This document shows positions 16,566 through 24,630 of a stretch of DNA of 64,000 bases, in pieces. The position numbers were made by a program, and so were the translations under genes. Positions within the stretch are counted from its first letter, which is position 1. Every line of letters starts with the position of its first letter. Source of the stretch: Campylobacteraceae bacterium (GTDB lineage Bacteria > Campylobacterota > Campylobacteria > Campylobacterales > Sulfurovaceae); the NCBI GenBank assembly GCA_027081405.1, contig JALWKO010000078.1, positions 18,751 through 82,750 of the forward strand, written 5' to 3'. The notes under the pieces are model-generated. The model was given only the letters and a program-made list of their open reading frames with translations. It ran no database searches and was not told the origin of the DNA.

Positions 16566-17087
16566 ATGGCTTCCGATCGTTTCGTACTCGCTGTATTGGA
16601 AAACACGGAAAAAGACAAGCTCACGCCGCTGGTTCAGGCGCTCATCGACAGCGGTGTATCCAAAGAAAACGTATCGGTTCTAAGCAGAATCGAAGAGGAA
16701 GAAAAAATCGAAGATGCCGAAATCAAGGCAGCCGAACGGAAAATCCTCAACTGGAGTGAATGGGGAGCTCTGTCCGGCGGTCTTCTGGGGCTGTTGATCG
16801 GAGCGGTCGTATTCACCGCTCCGATCGCCGGTACGGTCGCGGCGGCAGGGGCCTCGCTGACCGGAGCGATCAACGGCCTCATCGGCGGTGCCGTGGTAGG
16901 AGGTGCCCTGTTTGGAGTCGCCGACGGCCTTATCGAATGGGGAGTGGGAGCCGAAGACGCCAAGCGGCTCGAAAAGCTTCTCGAAGAGGGGAAAATCCTG
17001 CTTATGGTCAAAACCGACGAGGAAAAGGCCGCCCAAATCGAAGAGACACTCCGTTCCAACGGTGCCCAATCGACCGAAATCCTCTAA
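16566..17087 (+). CDS. Stress-type membrane-hairpin protein (DUF1269/GsiB-YflT-like)
   Basis: 173 residues. A globular N-terminal part (FVLAVLENTEKDKLTPLVQALIDSGV, residues 6-31) and an acidic linker precede a long Gly/Ala hairpin (about 68-120, GLLGLLIGAVVFTAPIAGTVAAAG) and a C-terminal half that returns to the ferredoxin-like fold. It resembles general-stress proteins with a glycine-rich membrane-interacting hairpin. AAAGGAGG lies 5-8 nt before the ATG and a strong terminator follows, so it is monocistronic. Function unknown. Confidence 0.75.
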   Translation: MASDRFVLAVLENTEKDKLTPLVQALIDSGVSKENVSVLSRIEEEEKIEDAEIKAAERKILNWSEWGALSGGLLGLLIGAVVFTAPIAGTVAAAGASLTGAINGLIGGAVVGGALFGVADGLIEWGVGAEDAKRLEKLLEEGKILLMVKTDEEKAAQIEETLRSNGAQSTEIL

Positions 17088-17088
17088 A

Positions 17089-17126
17089 ACACCCTCCGGA
17101 AGCTATCTTTCCGGAGGGTGTTTCTC
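17089..17126 (+). terminator. Strong intrinsic terminator
   Basis: ACACCCTCCGGAA (from 17089) pairs with TTTCCGGAGGGTGT (to about 17122), followed by TTTCTCC. It starts 2 bp after the stop of the stress-type gene and overlaps the 3' end of an opposite-strand microprotein. Confidence 0.88.
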
Positions 17127-17255
17127 CTCGTCGGCAAGGTCTTTTCGCCGCCCTTCGTCGTCGAATTTGCGCTGAAAATTCCCCCGAACGATGGCGAACG
17201 TAATCCATGCAAAGACCACCATCGCCACGATATACAAAATGTCACCGAATTTCAT
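17103..17255 (-). CDS. 50-residue membrane microprotein
   Basis: Starts MKFGDILYIVAMVVFAWITF (one transmembrane helix, about residues 5-24) and ends in a charged tail (RKFDDEGRRKDLADEEKHPP). The ATG at 17255 is preceded by AGGGGGTG. The last codons lie inside the terminator hairpin of the convergent gene. The bitopic layout and ribosome site support a real gene. No family is recognised. Confidence 0.55.
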   Translation of the reverse strand: MKFGDILYIVAMVVFAWITFAIVRGNFQRKFDDEGRRKDLADEEKHPPER

Positions 17256-17294
17256 CAACACCCCCTAAACATAAAAAACACCATCCATAATCCT

Positions 17295-17768
17295 TCATCC
17301 AAAATCCAAAATCCTCAATCCTCCACATTGCCGCACCCCCTCATAGGCCACGATCCCCACGGCGACGGAGAGATTGAGGCTCCGCCCTTTCGGGCCCATG
17401 GGGATCGTCACGCACCGCTCGGGGTGATCGTGGATCAGCGTTTCAGGAAGCCCCGCCGTCTCCGAACCAAAAAGCAGCCAGTCTCCGGGCCGATACTCCG
17501 CTTCCCAGTAGGGTCGGGTCGTTTTGGTCGTCGCCAGATGGAAACGCCCGTCGACCGGATGGGCCCGCAAAAACGCCTCCAGCGACTCCCAGACCCTCAG
17601 ATCCAGCTCTTTCCAGTAGTCCAGTCCCGCCCGGCGCACCGCCTTTTGGCCGATGTCGAACCCCAGGGGCTCGATCAGATGCAGCCGTGCCCCCAGATTG
17701 ACGCAGAGCCGCCCGATATTGCCGGTATTGGGCGGAATCTGGGGAGAGACAAGGACGATGTTGAACAT
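17295..17768 (-). CDS. trmL: TrmL, tRNA (cytidine/uridine-34-2'-O)-methyltransferase
   Basis: SPOUT methyltransferase that methylates the ribose at the tRNA wobble position using SAM. The 157-residue protein has PQIPPNTGNIGRLCVNLGA near the start, LLFGSETAGLP and the knot segment IPMGPKGRSLNLSVAVGIVAYE, matching TrmL/YibK. The last residues (RILDFG) and stop codon are encoded by a heptamer repeat array, so the C-terminus has probably been altered. It may be cotranscribed with the toxin-antitoxin genes upstream. Confidence 0.93.
   Translation of the reverse strand: MFNIVLVSPQIPPNTGNIGRLCVNLGARLHLIEPLGFDIGQKAVRRAGLDYWKELDLRVWESLEAFLRAHPVDGRFHLATTKTTRPYWEAEYRPGDWLLFGSETAGLPETLIHDHPERCVTIPMGPKGRSLNLSVAVGIVAYEGVRQCGGLRILDFG
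17297..17323. repeat. ATCCAAA/ATCCTCA heptamer array at the trmL 3' end
   Basis: Four adjacent 7-bp units (ATCCAAA, ATCCAAA, ATCCTCA, ATCCTCC). The array encodes the last residues of TrmL and abuts its stop codon. Confidence 0.7.
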
Positions 17769-17785
17769 GGGCTAACGCAGACGGT

Positions 17786-18118
17786 TCAAGTTTTCGACAA
17801 TGAAATTAAGGTGTCGATTCTCATCGAGAGCCGCGTACCGATCACGTTCCACACCTCTTCCTCGTCGACACCGAAATATTCATGGATCAAAACGTTGCGA
17901 AAATCGACGATGGGCCGATGCTCTTTGGTGAAATGACCGCTATCGATCAGGTTCTTCATCCCTTCACCGATAATTTCGAACTCCCGAATTACGCTATCCC
18001 ATGCAACAAAGTCGTATTTCAACTCCTGCGCATCTCGGAAAGCCGAAGCCACATGATCGATCTTGAGCACCGCAACGAAAATATCGAAAAGGAAAAGTTC
18101 CGGCAGGCGTTTAGACAT
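17786..18118 (-). CDS. hepT: HepT-like RNase toxin (DUF86)
   Basis: 110 residues, all helical, with the HepT RX4HXY active-site motif in FRNVLIHEYFGVD near residue 73. In known type VII systems HepT is an RNase that the MntA partner silences by adding AMP to the Tyr. The gene overlaps the nucleotidyltransferase gene by 8 bp, the normal operon layout. Unusually, its N-terminus (MSKRLPELFLFDIFVAV) is more hydrophobic than in many relatives. Confidence 0.85.
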   Translation of the reverse strand: MSKRLPELFLFDIFVAVLKIDHVASAFRDAQELKYDFVAWDSVIREFEIIGEGMKNLIDSGHFTKEHRPIVDFRNVLIHEYFGVDEEEVWNVIGTRLSMRIDTLISLSKT

Positions 18119-18401
18119 AAATCAGATCGTTCTCGATGCGCTTGCGTATCACCGGGCGGATCGAGTCGAAATATCCCAGATCCACCTTTTTTCCCAATTG
18201 CCGTTCCAAAAAATATTTCGCTTCCGCCCTTTTGAAATAATCTTTGCTTCGGCTCCGTAGAATCACCAGATCGATATCACTCCCATCCGTCCCGTCGTCG
18301 CGTGCCGTACTACCAAAAAGTGCGATCGCTTCGATCCCATAGCGACGGGAAAGCGCTTCTTTGTTCTTGCGCAGGATATGAAGAACGGTTTCTCGTTTCA
18401 T
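18111..18401 (-). CDS. mntA: MntA-like nucleotidyltransferase antitoxin
   Basis: 96-residue minimal nucleotidyltransferase with the motif GSTARDDGTDGSDIDLVI (G-S-x10-D-x-D), which would AMPylate and silence the adjoining HepT toxin. Both active-site aspartates are intact. First gene of the toxin-antitoxin pair. Confidence 0.87.
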   Translation of the reverse strand: MKRETVLHILRKNKEALSRRYGIEAIALFGSTARDDGTDGSDIDLVILRSRSKDYFKRAEAKYFLERQLGKKVDLGYFDSIRPVIRKRIENDLIYV

Positions 18402-18449
18402 AGGATCATTGTAACAAATCTCTCAAAGCGGTTCCTGCCATCGCAACTT

Positions 18450-18779
18450 TCAAACCGGAATATGAATAATCTTCCCCGTTTCACAATCCTCTATTACATC
18501 GAGAATCAGAGCTTTGAGCGGGAGCAGATCGTGAAATCGATTGGAGGGAGAACGCAAAACAACAGTCCCAAACGGTTGACGATTTAGCGCGTGTTGATAC
18601 TCCATATTGCCGTCGATAGTAATAAAACAGTCTATTTCCCGTTTGGCCAATTCTTCCAGGAGATCGTAATCACTATAACCGGACAGTCCAAGCTGGGGAA
18701 CGGTATAAGCTTCATAATTTTCAGGAAAAACAGTCCGAAGCTTTTTGGGTAGACATTCGTCGATAATAATGCGCTTCAT
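18450..18779 (-). CDS. DUF5615 PIN-like putative toxin
   Basis: 109 residues: MKRIIIDECLPKKLRTVFP at the start, YSDYDLLEELAKREIDCFITIDGNM in the middle, then VVLRSPSNRFHDLLPL. The layout with conserved Asp7 and the later I-D acidic position fits the DUF5615 PIN-like fold, a presumed RNase. It follows a DUF433 gene after 2 bp, a known toxin-antitoxin pairing. Activity is inferred. Confidence 0.78.
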   Translation of the reverse strand: MKRIIIDECLPKKLRTVFPENYEAYTVPQLGLSGYSDYDLLEELAKREIDCFITIDGNMEYQHALNRQPFGTVVLRSPSNRFHDLLPLKALILDVIEDCETGKIIHIPV

Positions 18780-18781
18780 TA

Positions 18782-18991
18782 TCAGGCGGCGGATTCACTT
18801 TCGACGATCGTTTCCGCTTTTTGAAGGACTTCACGCACCTGTTCAAAACTGACGGTGGGAAAATCTTCCAGAAAATCTTTGACACTCTCTCCGGCCTTGA
18901 GGTAATCAAAAAGATTGCGCACCGGAACCCGTGTCCCTTTGAAAACCATCACGCCACCCATCTTTTTTTCATTGACTTCAACGGCATTCAT
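18782..18991 (-). CDS. DUF433 antitoxin
   Basis: 69 residues from ATG 18991, chosen because AGGAG lies 6 nt upstream; an earlier ATG at 19009 is poorly placed. The core GVMVFKGTRVPVRNLFDYLKAG matches DUF433, a small helix-turn-helix antitoxin paired with DUF5615. It is just upstream of its partner, and this second module lies directly upstream of the HepT/MntA module. Confidence 0.8.
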   Translation of the reverse strand: MNAVEVNEKKMGGVMVFKGTRVPVRNLFDYLKAGESVKDFLEDFPTVSFEQVREVLQKAETIVESESAA

Positions 18992-19025
18992 TCGGCACTC
19001 CTTTGTCAACGATTATAACTTATTC

Positions 19026-19862
19026 TCAAAAGACAATGGTCTTGTTGCCGTGGATGAAGACCCGGTCGTTGAGGACCAGATTGAGCGCCCGGGCGAGGAC
19101 CACTTTTTCCACGTCCCGGCCGGCGCGCTGCATATCCCGCCAGTCGAAGCGGTGGTTGACCGGGATCACATCCTGGGCGATGATGGGCCCCTCGTCCAGA
19201 TCGTCGGTGACGAAATGGGCCGTCGCGCCGATGATCTTGACCCCCCGTTCGTAGGCCTGCTTGTAGGGGTTGGCCCCGATGAAGGCGGGGAGGAAGGAGT
19301 GGTGGATATTGAGGATCTTCCCCGGATAGCGCGCGACGAATTCGGGAGTGAGGATCCGCATGTATTTGGCCAGCACGATATAGTCCAGGTCGTAGCGTCC
19401 CAGAATCTCCAGGGTCTTCGCTTCGTGTTCGGCCCGGCTGAGACCGTCGGCGGGAACGTGAAAAAACGGCACATCAAAGCGTTCCACCAGATCCCGCAAT
19501 ACGTCACGGTTGGCGATCACCGCTTCGATCTCGGCATCGAGCTCCCCGTCGGCATGGCGGATGAGGATGTCGCCGAGCGCATGGGACTCTTTGGTAGCCA
19601 TCAGGACGATCCGCTTGCGGCGGGGGGTGATCACCCGGATGTGGGCCCCCTGCGGCATCTCTTTCTCTAGCGCCCGGCGAAGCACCTCTTCGTCGAACGA
19701 TCCGGTCACCACCGAACGCATAAAAAACTTCCCCGTCTCTTTGTCGACGAACTCCCGGTTGCTGTCGACGTTGAGCCCCGTTTCGAAAAAGACTTTGGAG
19801 ATCCGGTAGACGAGCCCCCGCTCGTCGTTGCAGTCGATCAGTACCCGTGCCCGCTCGGCCAT
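19026..19862 (-). CDS. purU: PurU, formyltetrahydrofolate deformylase
   Basis: Hydrolyses 10-formyl-THF to THF and formate, supplying formate and balancing one-carbon units. The 278-residue protein has an N-terminal ACT domain (VLIDCNDERGLVYRISKVF) and a C-terminal formyltransferase fold with ILNIHHSFLPAFIGANPYKQAYERG and GATAHFVTDDLDEGPIIAQ. Asn, His and Asp catalytic residues are present (NIHHS, TDDLDEG). GAGGAG sits 5-8 nt before the ATG at 19862. Divergent from the mnmC-like gene. Confidence 0.95.
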   Translation of the reverse strand: MAERARVLIDCNDERGLVYRISKVFFETGLNVDSNREFVDKETGKFFMRSVVTGSFDEEVLRRALEKEMPQGAHIRVITPRRKRIVLMATKESHALGDILIRHADGELDAEIEAVIANRDVLRDLVERFDVPFFHVPADGLSRAEHEAKTLEILGRYDLDYIVLAKYMRILTPEFVARYPGKILNIHHSFLPAFIGANPYKQAYERGVKIIGATAHFVTDDLDEGPIIAQDVIPVNHRFDWRDMQRAGRDVEKVVLARALNLVLNDRVFIHGNKTIVF

Positions 19863-19923
19863 CCGCGGCTCCTCGTTTTTGGCGAAATTATATCCAAACG
19901 CTATACTGTCGATAAAAAACGCC

Positions 19924-20721
19924 ATGCCTCTCTACGACCCCGACAAACGCCCCCACAAGCGGGTCGTCCCCACGCAGGACGGCTCGACGACGCTCTATTC
20001 GGCCGAATTCGACGAATGCTACCACTCCACCCGGGACGGGGCGCTCAACGAATCGCTACGCAAACACGTCGAACCGGCTTTCGCTCTCCAAAACGGGGCC
20101 ACCCGACTGACGATCCTGGACGTCTGCTTCGGCCTGGGATACAACACCCTCGCCACCCTCTGGTACCGGATGCGTCTCCCCCGACCGCCCGAAGTACGGA
20201 TCCTCTCCCCCGAACTGGACCGGGAGCTGGTCGCTTCCCTCGAAGGCTTCGACTACCCCGAAGCCTTCGCCCCGTTGCGGCCGGTCATCGCCCAAATCGC
20301 CCGCACCGGCCGTTACGAGGGGGACGGGATCCAAATCGACGTCCTTTTCGGCGATGCCCGCGAAATCCTGGAGACGATCGACACTTCCGTCGACATCGTC
20401 TATCAGGACCCCTTCAGTCCCAAAAAGAATCCCCTCCTGTGGACCCGGGAGTATTTCGCCCAGATCCGCCGGATCGCCTCGGAGCGGATGATCCTCACCA
20501 CCTATTCCAGCGCCACGCCGGTGCGGATGGGGATGTATGAGAACGGTTTCTTGCTCTACGAACCCCCGAGCGCCGGGGTGCGCCCCGGGACGATCGCTGC
20601 GCTGCGCCCCCTCGATCTGCCCCCCATCGACATGGAGCTCAAAAAACGGCGCAATCCCGCCGCGGCCAGCCTCGAAGACGCCCGGTTTTTCCAGGGGGAT
20701 ACCGGAACCGAACCCCGCTAA
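19924..20721 (+). CDS. MnmC-like SAM methyltransferase (DUF752)
   Basis: 265 residues. The SAM-binding segment is LTILDVCFGLGYNTLATL, followed by ILSPELDRELVASL and the motif VYQDPFSPKKNPLLWT, as in the methyltransferase half of MnmC, which completes mnm5U at tRNA wobble position 34. The FAD oxidoreductase half of E. coli MnmC is absent, as in other stand-alone DUF752 proteins. The ATG at 19924 is the first that starts inside conserved sequence; no clear ribosome site is visible. Confidence 0.85.
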   Translation: MPLYDPDKRPHKRVVPTQDGSTTLYSAEFDECYHSTRDGALNESLRKHVEPAFALQNGATRLTILDVCFGLGYNTLATLWYRMRLPRPPEVRILSPELDRELVASLEGFDYPEAFAPLRPVIAQIARTGRYEGDGIQIDVLFGDAREILETIDTSVDIVYQDPFSPKKNPLLWTREYFAQIRRIASERMILTTYSSATPVRMGMYENGFLLYEPPSAGVRPGTIAALRPLDLPPIDMELKKRRNPAAASLEDARFFQGDTGTEPR

Positions 20722-20794
20722 CCGCCCCTTAACCCCCTTTTGGATAGACTATCGCCGATTATCATACGATTTCCATCAGTATCCGGAGTTTTTC

Positions 20795-21715
20795 ATGACC
20801 GAAGCCAAATACATCTGGATGGACGGGGAGCTGGTCCCCTGGGGGGAAGCAAAAGTCCACGTCCTGACCCACACCCTCCACTACGGAAACGCCGTATTCG
20901 AGGGGACCCGTGCCTATCAGACAGCCGACGGACTGGCGATCTTCCGTCTCGAAGATCACTGCCGCCGCCTTTACAACAGCGCCAAAATCGTCGCCATCGA
21001 GCCCAACCTCGACTACGAGACCGTCAAACAGGCCCACATCGAGCTGCTGCGGGCCAACGAGTTCAGCGGCAACGTCTACATCCGCCCCCTGATCTACCTC
21101 GGCTACGGCGTCATGGGGCTCTACCACAAACACGCCCCGGTCAACACCATGATCGCCGCCTGGGAGTGGGGAGCCTATCTGGGGGAAGAGGGGCTGGAAA
21201 ACGGAATCCGGGTCTGCACCTCCTCCATCACCCGCAACCCCAACCGCTCCACCTTCGGCAAGGCCAAAGCGGCAGCCAACTACCTCAACAGCCAGATGGC
21301 CAAATACGAAGCGATCGAAAACGGCTTCGAGGAGGCGCTGATGCTGGATGAAAACGGCTTCGCCGCCGAAGGGACCGGTGAGTGCCTCTTCATCGTCCGA
21401 AACGGCAGGCTGATCACCCCGCCCAACGACAACTCCCTGGAGTCGATCACCCAGGCGACGGTACTGGAGCTGGCCCGGGACATGGGGATCGAGATCGAAC
21501 GGCGCAACATCACCCGGGACGAGATCTACATCTGCGACGAAGCCTTCTTCACCGGCACCGCGGCCGAACTCACCCCCATCAACTCCCTCGATCACCGCAC
21601 GATCAGCAACGGCCGCCGCGGCGAACTCACCGAGAAACTCCAAAAAGCCTATTTCGACGTGGTTTACGGCCGGAACGAAAAGTACCGGCACTACCTGACC
21701 TTCGTCAATGCATAA
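20795..21715 (+). CDS. ilvE: IlvE, branched-chain amino-acid aminotransferase
   Basis: Fold-type IV PLP aminotransferase that makes valine, leucine and isoleucine from their 2-oxo acids. The 306-residue protein starts KYIWMDGELVPWGEAKVHVL and has THTLHYGNAVFEGTRAY, the PLP lysine in FGKAKAAANYLNS, and the phosphate-cup motifs GFAAEGTGECLF and DEAFFTGTAAELTPI. GGAG lies 7 nt before the ATG at 20795; the longer frame upstream overlaps the mnmC-like gene in another frame. Confidence 0.95.
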   Translation: MTEAKYIWMDGELVPWGEAKVHVLTHTLHYGNAVFEGTRAYQTADGLAIFRLEDHCRRLYNSAKIVAIEPNLDYETVKQAHIELLRANEFSGNVYIRPLIYLGYGVMGLYHKHAPVNTMIAAWEWGAYLGEEGLENGIRVCTSSITRNPNRSTFGKAKAAANYLNSQMAKYEAIENGFEEALMLDENGFAAEGTGECLFIVRNGRLITPPNDNSLESITQATVLELARDMGIEIERRNITRDEIYICDEAFFTGTAAELTPINSLDHRTISNGRRGELTEKLQKAYFDVVYGRNEKYRHYLTFVNA

Positions 21716-21745
21716 GAAGAGTTACAAAAATCGCGGATCTTATGA

Positions 21746-21751
21746 TATAAT
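21746..21751 (+). promoter_or_regulatory. Extended -10 promoter before a terminator-like hairpin
   Basis: TGATATAAT: a perfect TATAAT with the TG of an extended -10. The predicted start is near 21758, just before the hairpin at 21761-21819. Confidence 0.5.
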
Positions 21752-21760
21752 CGGGTTATC

Positions 21761-21822
21761 AAACCTCCGGGCGATCCCCCGCAAACGCAATGCACTGCGG
21801 GGCAGTACCCCGGAGGTTTTTT
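21761..21822 (+). ncRNA. Two-tier hairpin with T-run: small RNA or leader attenuator
   Basis: An 11-bp basal stem (AAACCTCCGGG at 21761-21771 with CCCGGAGGTTT at 21809-21819), an internal loop, and a 6-bp upper stem (CCCCGC 21777-21782 with GCGGGG 21797-21802), followed by T6. A promoter -10 lies directly upstream, so the predicted transcript is almost exactly this hairpin. It could be a short sRNA, an attenuator of the NYN-hisIE genes, or simply the ilvE terminator. Confidence 0.55.
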
Positions 21823-21838
21823 GCGTTATGGAGCCACG

Positions 21839-22537
21839 ATGCAGGAACGTTTGGCCATATTGATCGATCTTGATTTTTTCCTTCGACGATACCGCCGCCA
21901 CGTTCGCGATGCGCTATCTACAGACGCTTCCCCCGAAGAGATCGCACACTATTATGCCGGGTTGATTCGAAAACATGTCGAAGGGCATCGTAAGTACAAA
22001 AACCAATCGCACACGCTTTATCGCGTCTATATTTATGATTCTCCGCCGCTAAACAAAAAAATGGAACACCCCAAAACACGGGAAAGCATCGACTTGTCCA
22101 AAAGTGCAACTGCACAAATGCGCAATCATCTCCATGATAATATCCGTCAGATGCCGATGACGGCATTGAGGCTGGGGACTCTGGATGAGAGCGGGGCCCA
22201 TTGGACCCTCAAAAACCGGAAACGATACAATAAATTCCTTCGGGGAGAAATCACCGTCGATCAAATCGATGAAGAGGAATACCGGATCGAGGTCACCCAA
22301 AAACAGGTCGATATGAAAATCGGAATCGACATCACCTGGCTTAGCCTCAAACAACTTGTCGATCGAATCGTTCTGATCTCGGGAGATAGCGATTTCGTCC
22401 CAGCCGCCAAATTGGCGCGAAAAGAAGGGATCACATTTATCCTCGATCCCCTTCGTCAACAGGTCCGACCCGAACTTTCCGAGCATATCGATCTGCTTCG
22501 AACACCGAATATTTTGGATGAAGGAAAACTCGCATGA
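21839..22537 (+). CDS. NYN-domain (LabA/DUF88-like) putative ribonuclease
   Basis: 232 residues. It starts with [16 protein letters not shown] (first acidic active-site strand), carries [14 protein letters not shown] (second acidic site) and ends with [19 protein letters not shown] (GDSDF motif), the typical arrangement of NYN/PIN-like RNases. The ATG at 21839 has GGAG at about 5-nt spacing and lies only 16 nt after the T-run of the upstream hairpin. Its stop overlaps hisIE as ATGA. The RNA target is unknown. Confidence 0.85.
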   Translation: MQERLAILIDLDFFLRRYRRHVRDALSTDASPEEIAHYYAGLIRKHVEGHRKYKNQSHTLYRVYIYDSPPLNKKMEHPKTRESIDLSKSATAQMRNHLHDNIRQMPMTALRLGTLDESGAHWTLKNRKRYNKFLRGEITVDQIDEEEYRIEVTQKQVDMKIGIDITWLSLKQLVDRIVLISGDSDFVPAAKLARKEGITFILDPLRQQVRPELSEHIDLLRTPNILDEGKLA

Positions 22538-23196
22538 CCATCGACTGGACCAAAACCCCCCTCCTTCCCGCCATCGCCCAGGATGCCCGCACGGGCGACG
22601 TGCTGATGCTGGCCTATATGAACGAAGAGGCCTACCGTCTGACGCTGGAGACGGGATACGCCCACTACTACAGCCGATCCCGCCAGCGGATCTGGAAAAA
22701 GGGAGAAAGCTCCGGCAACACCCAGAAGGTCGTCGATCTGCTCATCGACTGCGACGCCGATACGATCCTGCTGAAAGTGGAGCAACAAGGAGTCGCCTGC
22801 CACACCGGGCGCAAAAGCTGCTTTTTCACCTCCGTCACCCGAGGAGAAACGATCGCCGAACCCCAGATCGACCCCGCACAGCTCTACGGTGTCGTCGACA
22901 CCCTCTACCACACCATCCTGGAGCGCAAAGCTTCCGGGGGAGAAAAATCCTGGACCCGAAAGCTGCTCGGCGACAAAGCGCTGCTGCTGAGCAAGATCCG
23001 GGAGGAAGCCGATGAACTGGCTACCGCGATCGAGTGCGAAAGCGACGAACAGGTGATCTACGAAGCGGCCGATCTGCTCTATCACGCACTCGTGGGGCTG
23101 GGATCCCGGGAGATCTCCCCCGACCGGGTGCGGCAGGAGCTGGCCCGGCGTTTCGGAATGAGCGGGATCGAGGAGAAAGAGGCCCGAAAAAAGTGA
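22534..23196 (+). CDS. hisIE: HisIE, phosphoribosyl-AMP cyclohydrolase / phosphoribosyl-ATP diphosphatase
   Basis: Bifunctional enzyme for steps two and three of histidine synthesis. The HisI half (residues 1-about 110) has [17 protein letters not shown], the zinc/Mg Asp set [13 protein letters not shown] and the Cys ligands [10 protein letters not shown]. The HisE half (about 115-215) has [14 protein letters not shown] and [10 protein letters not shown]. The 220-residue length fits the fused form. It is coupled to the NYN gene by a 4-bp overlap and ends inside a terminator. Confidence 0.95.
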   Translation: MTIDWTKTPLLPAIAQDARTGDVLMLAYMNEEAYRLTLETGYAHYYSRSRQRIWKKGESSGNTQKVVDLLIDCDADTILLKVEQQGVACHTGRKSCFFTSVTRGETIAEPQIDPAQLYGVVDTLYHTILERKASGGEKSWTRKLLGDKALLLSKIREEADELATAIECESDEQVIYEAADLLYHALVGLGSREISPDRVRQELARRFGMSGIEEKEARKK

Positions 23197-23213
23197 TTTT
23201 TCGGGCCTCTTTC
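23179..23213 (+). terminator. Intrinsic terminator of hisIE
   Basis: GAGGCCCGAAAA (23179-23190) pairs perfectly with TTTTCGGGCCTC (23198-23209), followed by TTTC. The stem includes the last codons of hisIE. Confidence 0.88.
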
Positions 23214-23233
23214 GTCATTGGTCATTAGTCATT
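23214..23233. repeat. GTCATTG heptamer array
   Basis: Almost three 7-bp copies (GTCATTG, GTCATTA, GTCATT). The remainder of 23234-23404 has no gene; it holds an A/T-rich hairpin (CTTTTTCTTTGT/ACAAAGAAAAAG type, about 23349-23379) before the MFS gene. Confidence 0.65.
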
Positions 23234-23404
23234 TTACGCCCGTCGGGCGCAGTCATTGGTGGACGGACGATCCATAGAAGAAAACGAGAAAGGCCGATAG
23301 ATCTGTGCCAAGCATGACACCTTTGGAAAGACGACAGTGCCTCGTGTTTCCTTTTTCTTTGTCGCGAAACAAAGAAAAAGAATCATTAGAGAATTAGGTC
23401 AAAT

Positions 23405-24625
23405 ATGTCCTACCGCAGCAACAACCTCAAAAACGCCCTGCACGGCTTTTTCCTCTCGGTGGCCACTACCGTCGCCGAACCCTCCACGATTCTCCCCCTG
23501 ATCGTCCACCATTTCACGTCCAATTCGATCGTCGTGGGGCTGTTCGCGTCCTTGCTGCGGGGCGGAGCGATCCTGATCCAACTCATCGCGGCGTTCTACG
23601 CCCAGAGTTACGAGCGGGTGATGCCCTATCTGCGGATCGTTTTCGTATTCCGCTTTCTCTTTTGGTTTCTCATCGGAGCGGCGATCCATTTTGCCGGCGA
23701 TCGCCATCCACTCCTTACCCTCTGGCTCATCGGATTCGGACTTTTTGGCTTCAGTTTCGTCGCCGGATTCGGGGGGATCTATTTCCGAGAGATCCTGGCC
23801 AAGGTCTTCGATCCGACCCAGCGGGGGCGGACGATGGCCAACCGCCAGATGGTCTCCTCCCTCGGTGCGATCCTCAGCGGCGGGGTGGCCGGATGGGTGC
23901 TCAGCCACTATCCTCCGCCGGAGAGTTATGCCCGGCTGTTCATGTTCAGCGCGCTGATCATGGCGCCAGGGCTCCTCGCCTTCGCGACGATTCAGGAACC
24001 CCCGAAGCGAAACACGAGTCCCCGGGAAGAACGCTTCGGCCAATTCCTCCGAAACGCCGCGGCAACGCTTCGTAGCGACCGGTTGCTGCGGCTCGAGATC
24101 CTCGCTTCCTTCTTGGGCTACTCTTTTTATCTGGCCCTCCCTTTCGTCATCCTCCGGGCCAAAGAGAGCTTCACACTCAGCGGCTGGGTCGTAGGGGGGC
24201 TCATCACCGTCCAGATGATCGGCAGCGTCGTGGGCAATCTGCTGCTGTGGAAGCATTTCGGCACCCGGTACGGACGGATGATGCAAACCGCCTACGCCCT
24301 GATGGGGACGGCGTTCGCTATCGCCCTGGCGGCGACGAGTGCGTGGGAATACGGACTGATCTTTTTTCTGGTCGGTATGGGGATCGACGGCTTTCGCAAC
24401 TCCGATATGAACCTGGTCATCGAGATCGCCCCCGAAGCCAAACGCCCCGTCTACGTGGCAATCCAGTCGACCCTCGTTTCGCTGGGGCTTTTCTTTTCGA
24501 TCCCCGGCGGTGCGATCCTCCAGGCATGGGGATACACGGTGCTCTATGGGATCACCCTCCTTCTCATTGCGGCGGGGATCGCCGTGACCGTCCCTCTGCG
24601 CCGGGCGCTGGGGGAAACGCAGTAG
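23405..24625 (+). CDS. MFS transporter
   Basis: 406 residues with about twelve transmembrane segments, e.g. LLTLWLIGFGLFGFSFVAGFG and VVGGLITVQMIGSVVGNLLL. The loop after helix 4 (FDPTQRGRTMANRQM) resembles the MFS cytoplasmic signature, and a basic central loop (EPPKRNTSPREERFG) separates two six-helix halves. The substrate is not apparent. It is convergent with the siroheme gene, 5 bp apart, and preceded by repeat-rich DNA. Confidence 0.8.
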   Translation: MSYRSNNLKNALHGFFLSVATTVAEPSTILPLIVHHFTSNSIVVGLFASLLRGGAILIQLIAAFYAQSYERVMPYLRIVFVFRFLFWFLIGAAIHFAGDRHPLLTLWLIGFGLFGFSFVAGFGGIYFREILAKVFDPTQRGRTMANRQMVSSLGAILSGGVAGWVLSHYPPPESYARLFMFSALIMAPGLLAFATIQEPPKRNTSPREERFGQFLRNAAATLRSDRLLRLEILASFLGYSFYLALPFVILRAKESFTLSGWVVGGLITVQMIGSVVGNLLLWKHFGTRYGRMMQTAYALMGTAFAIALAATSAWEYGLIFFLVGMGIDGFRNSDMNLVIEIAPEAKRPVYVAIQSTLVSLGLFFSIPGGAILQAWGYTVLYGITLLLIAAGIAVTVPLRRALGETQ

Positions 24626-24630
24626 CGCGC

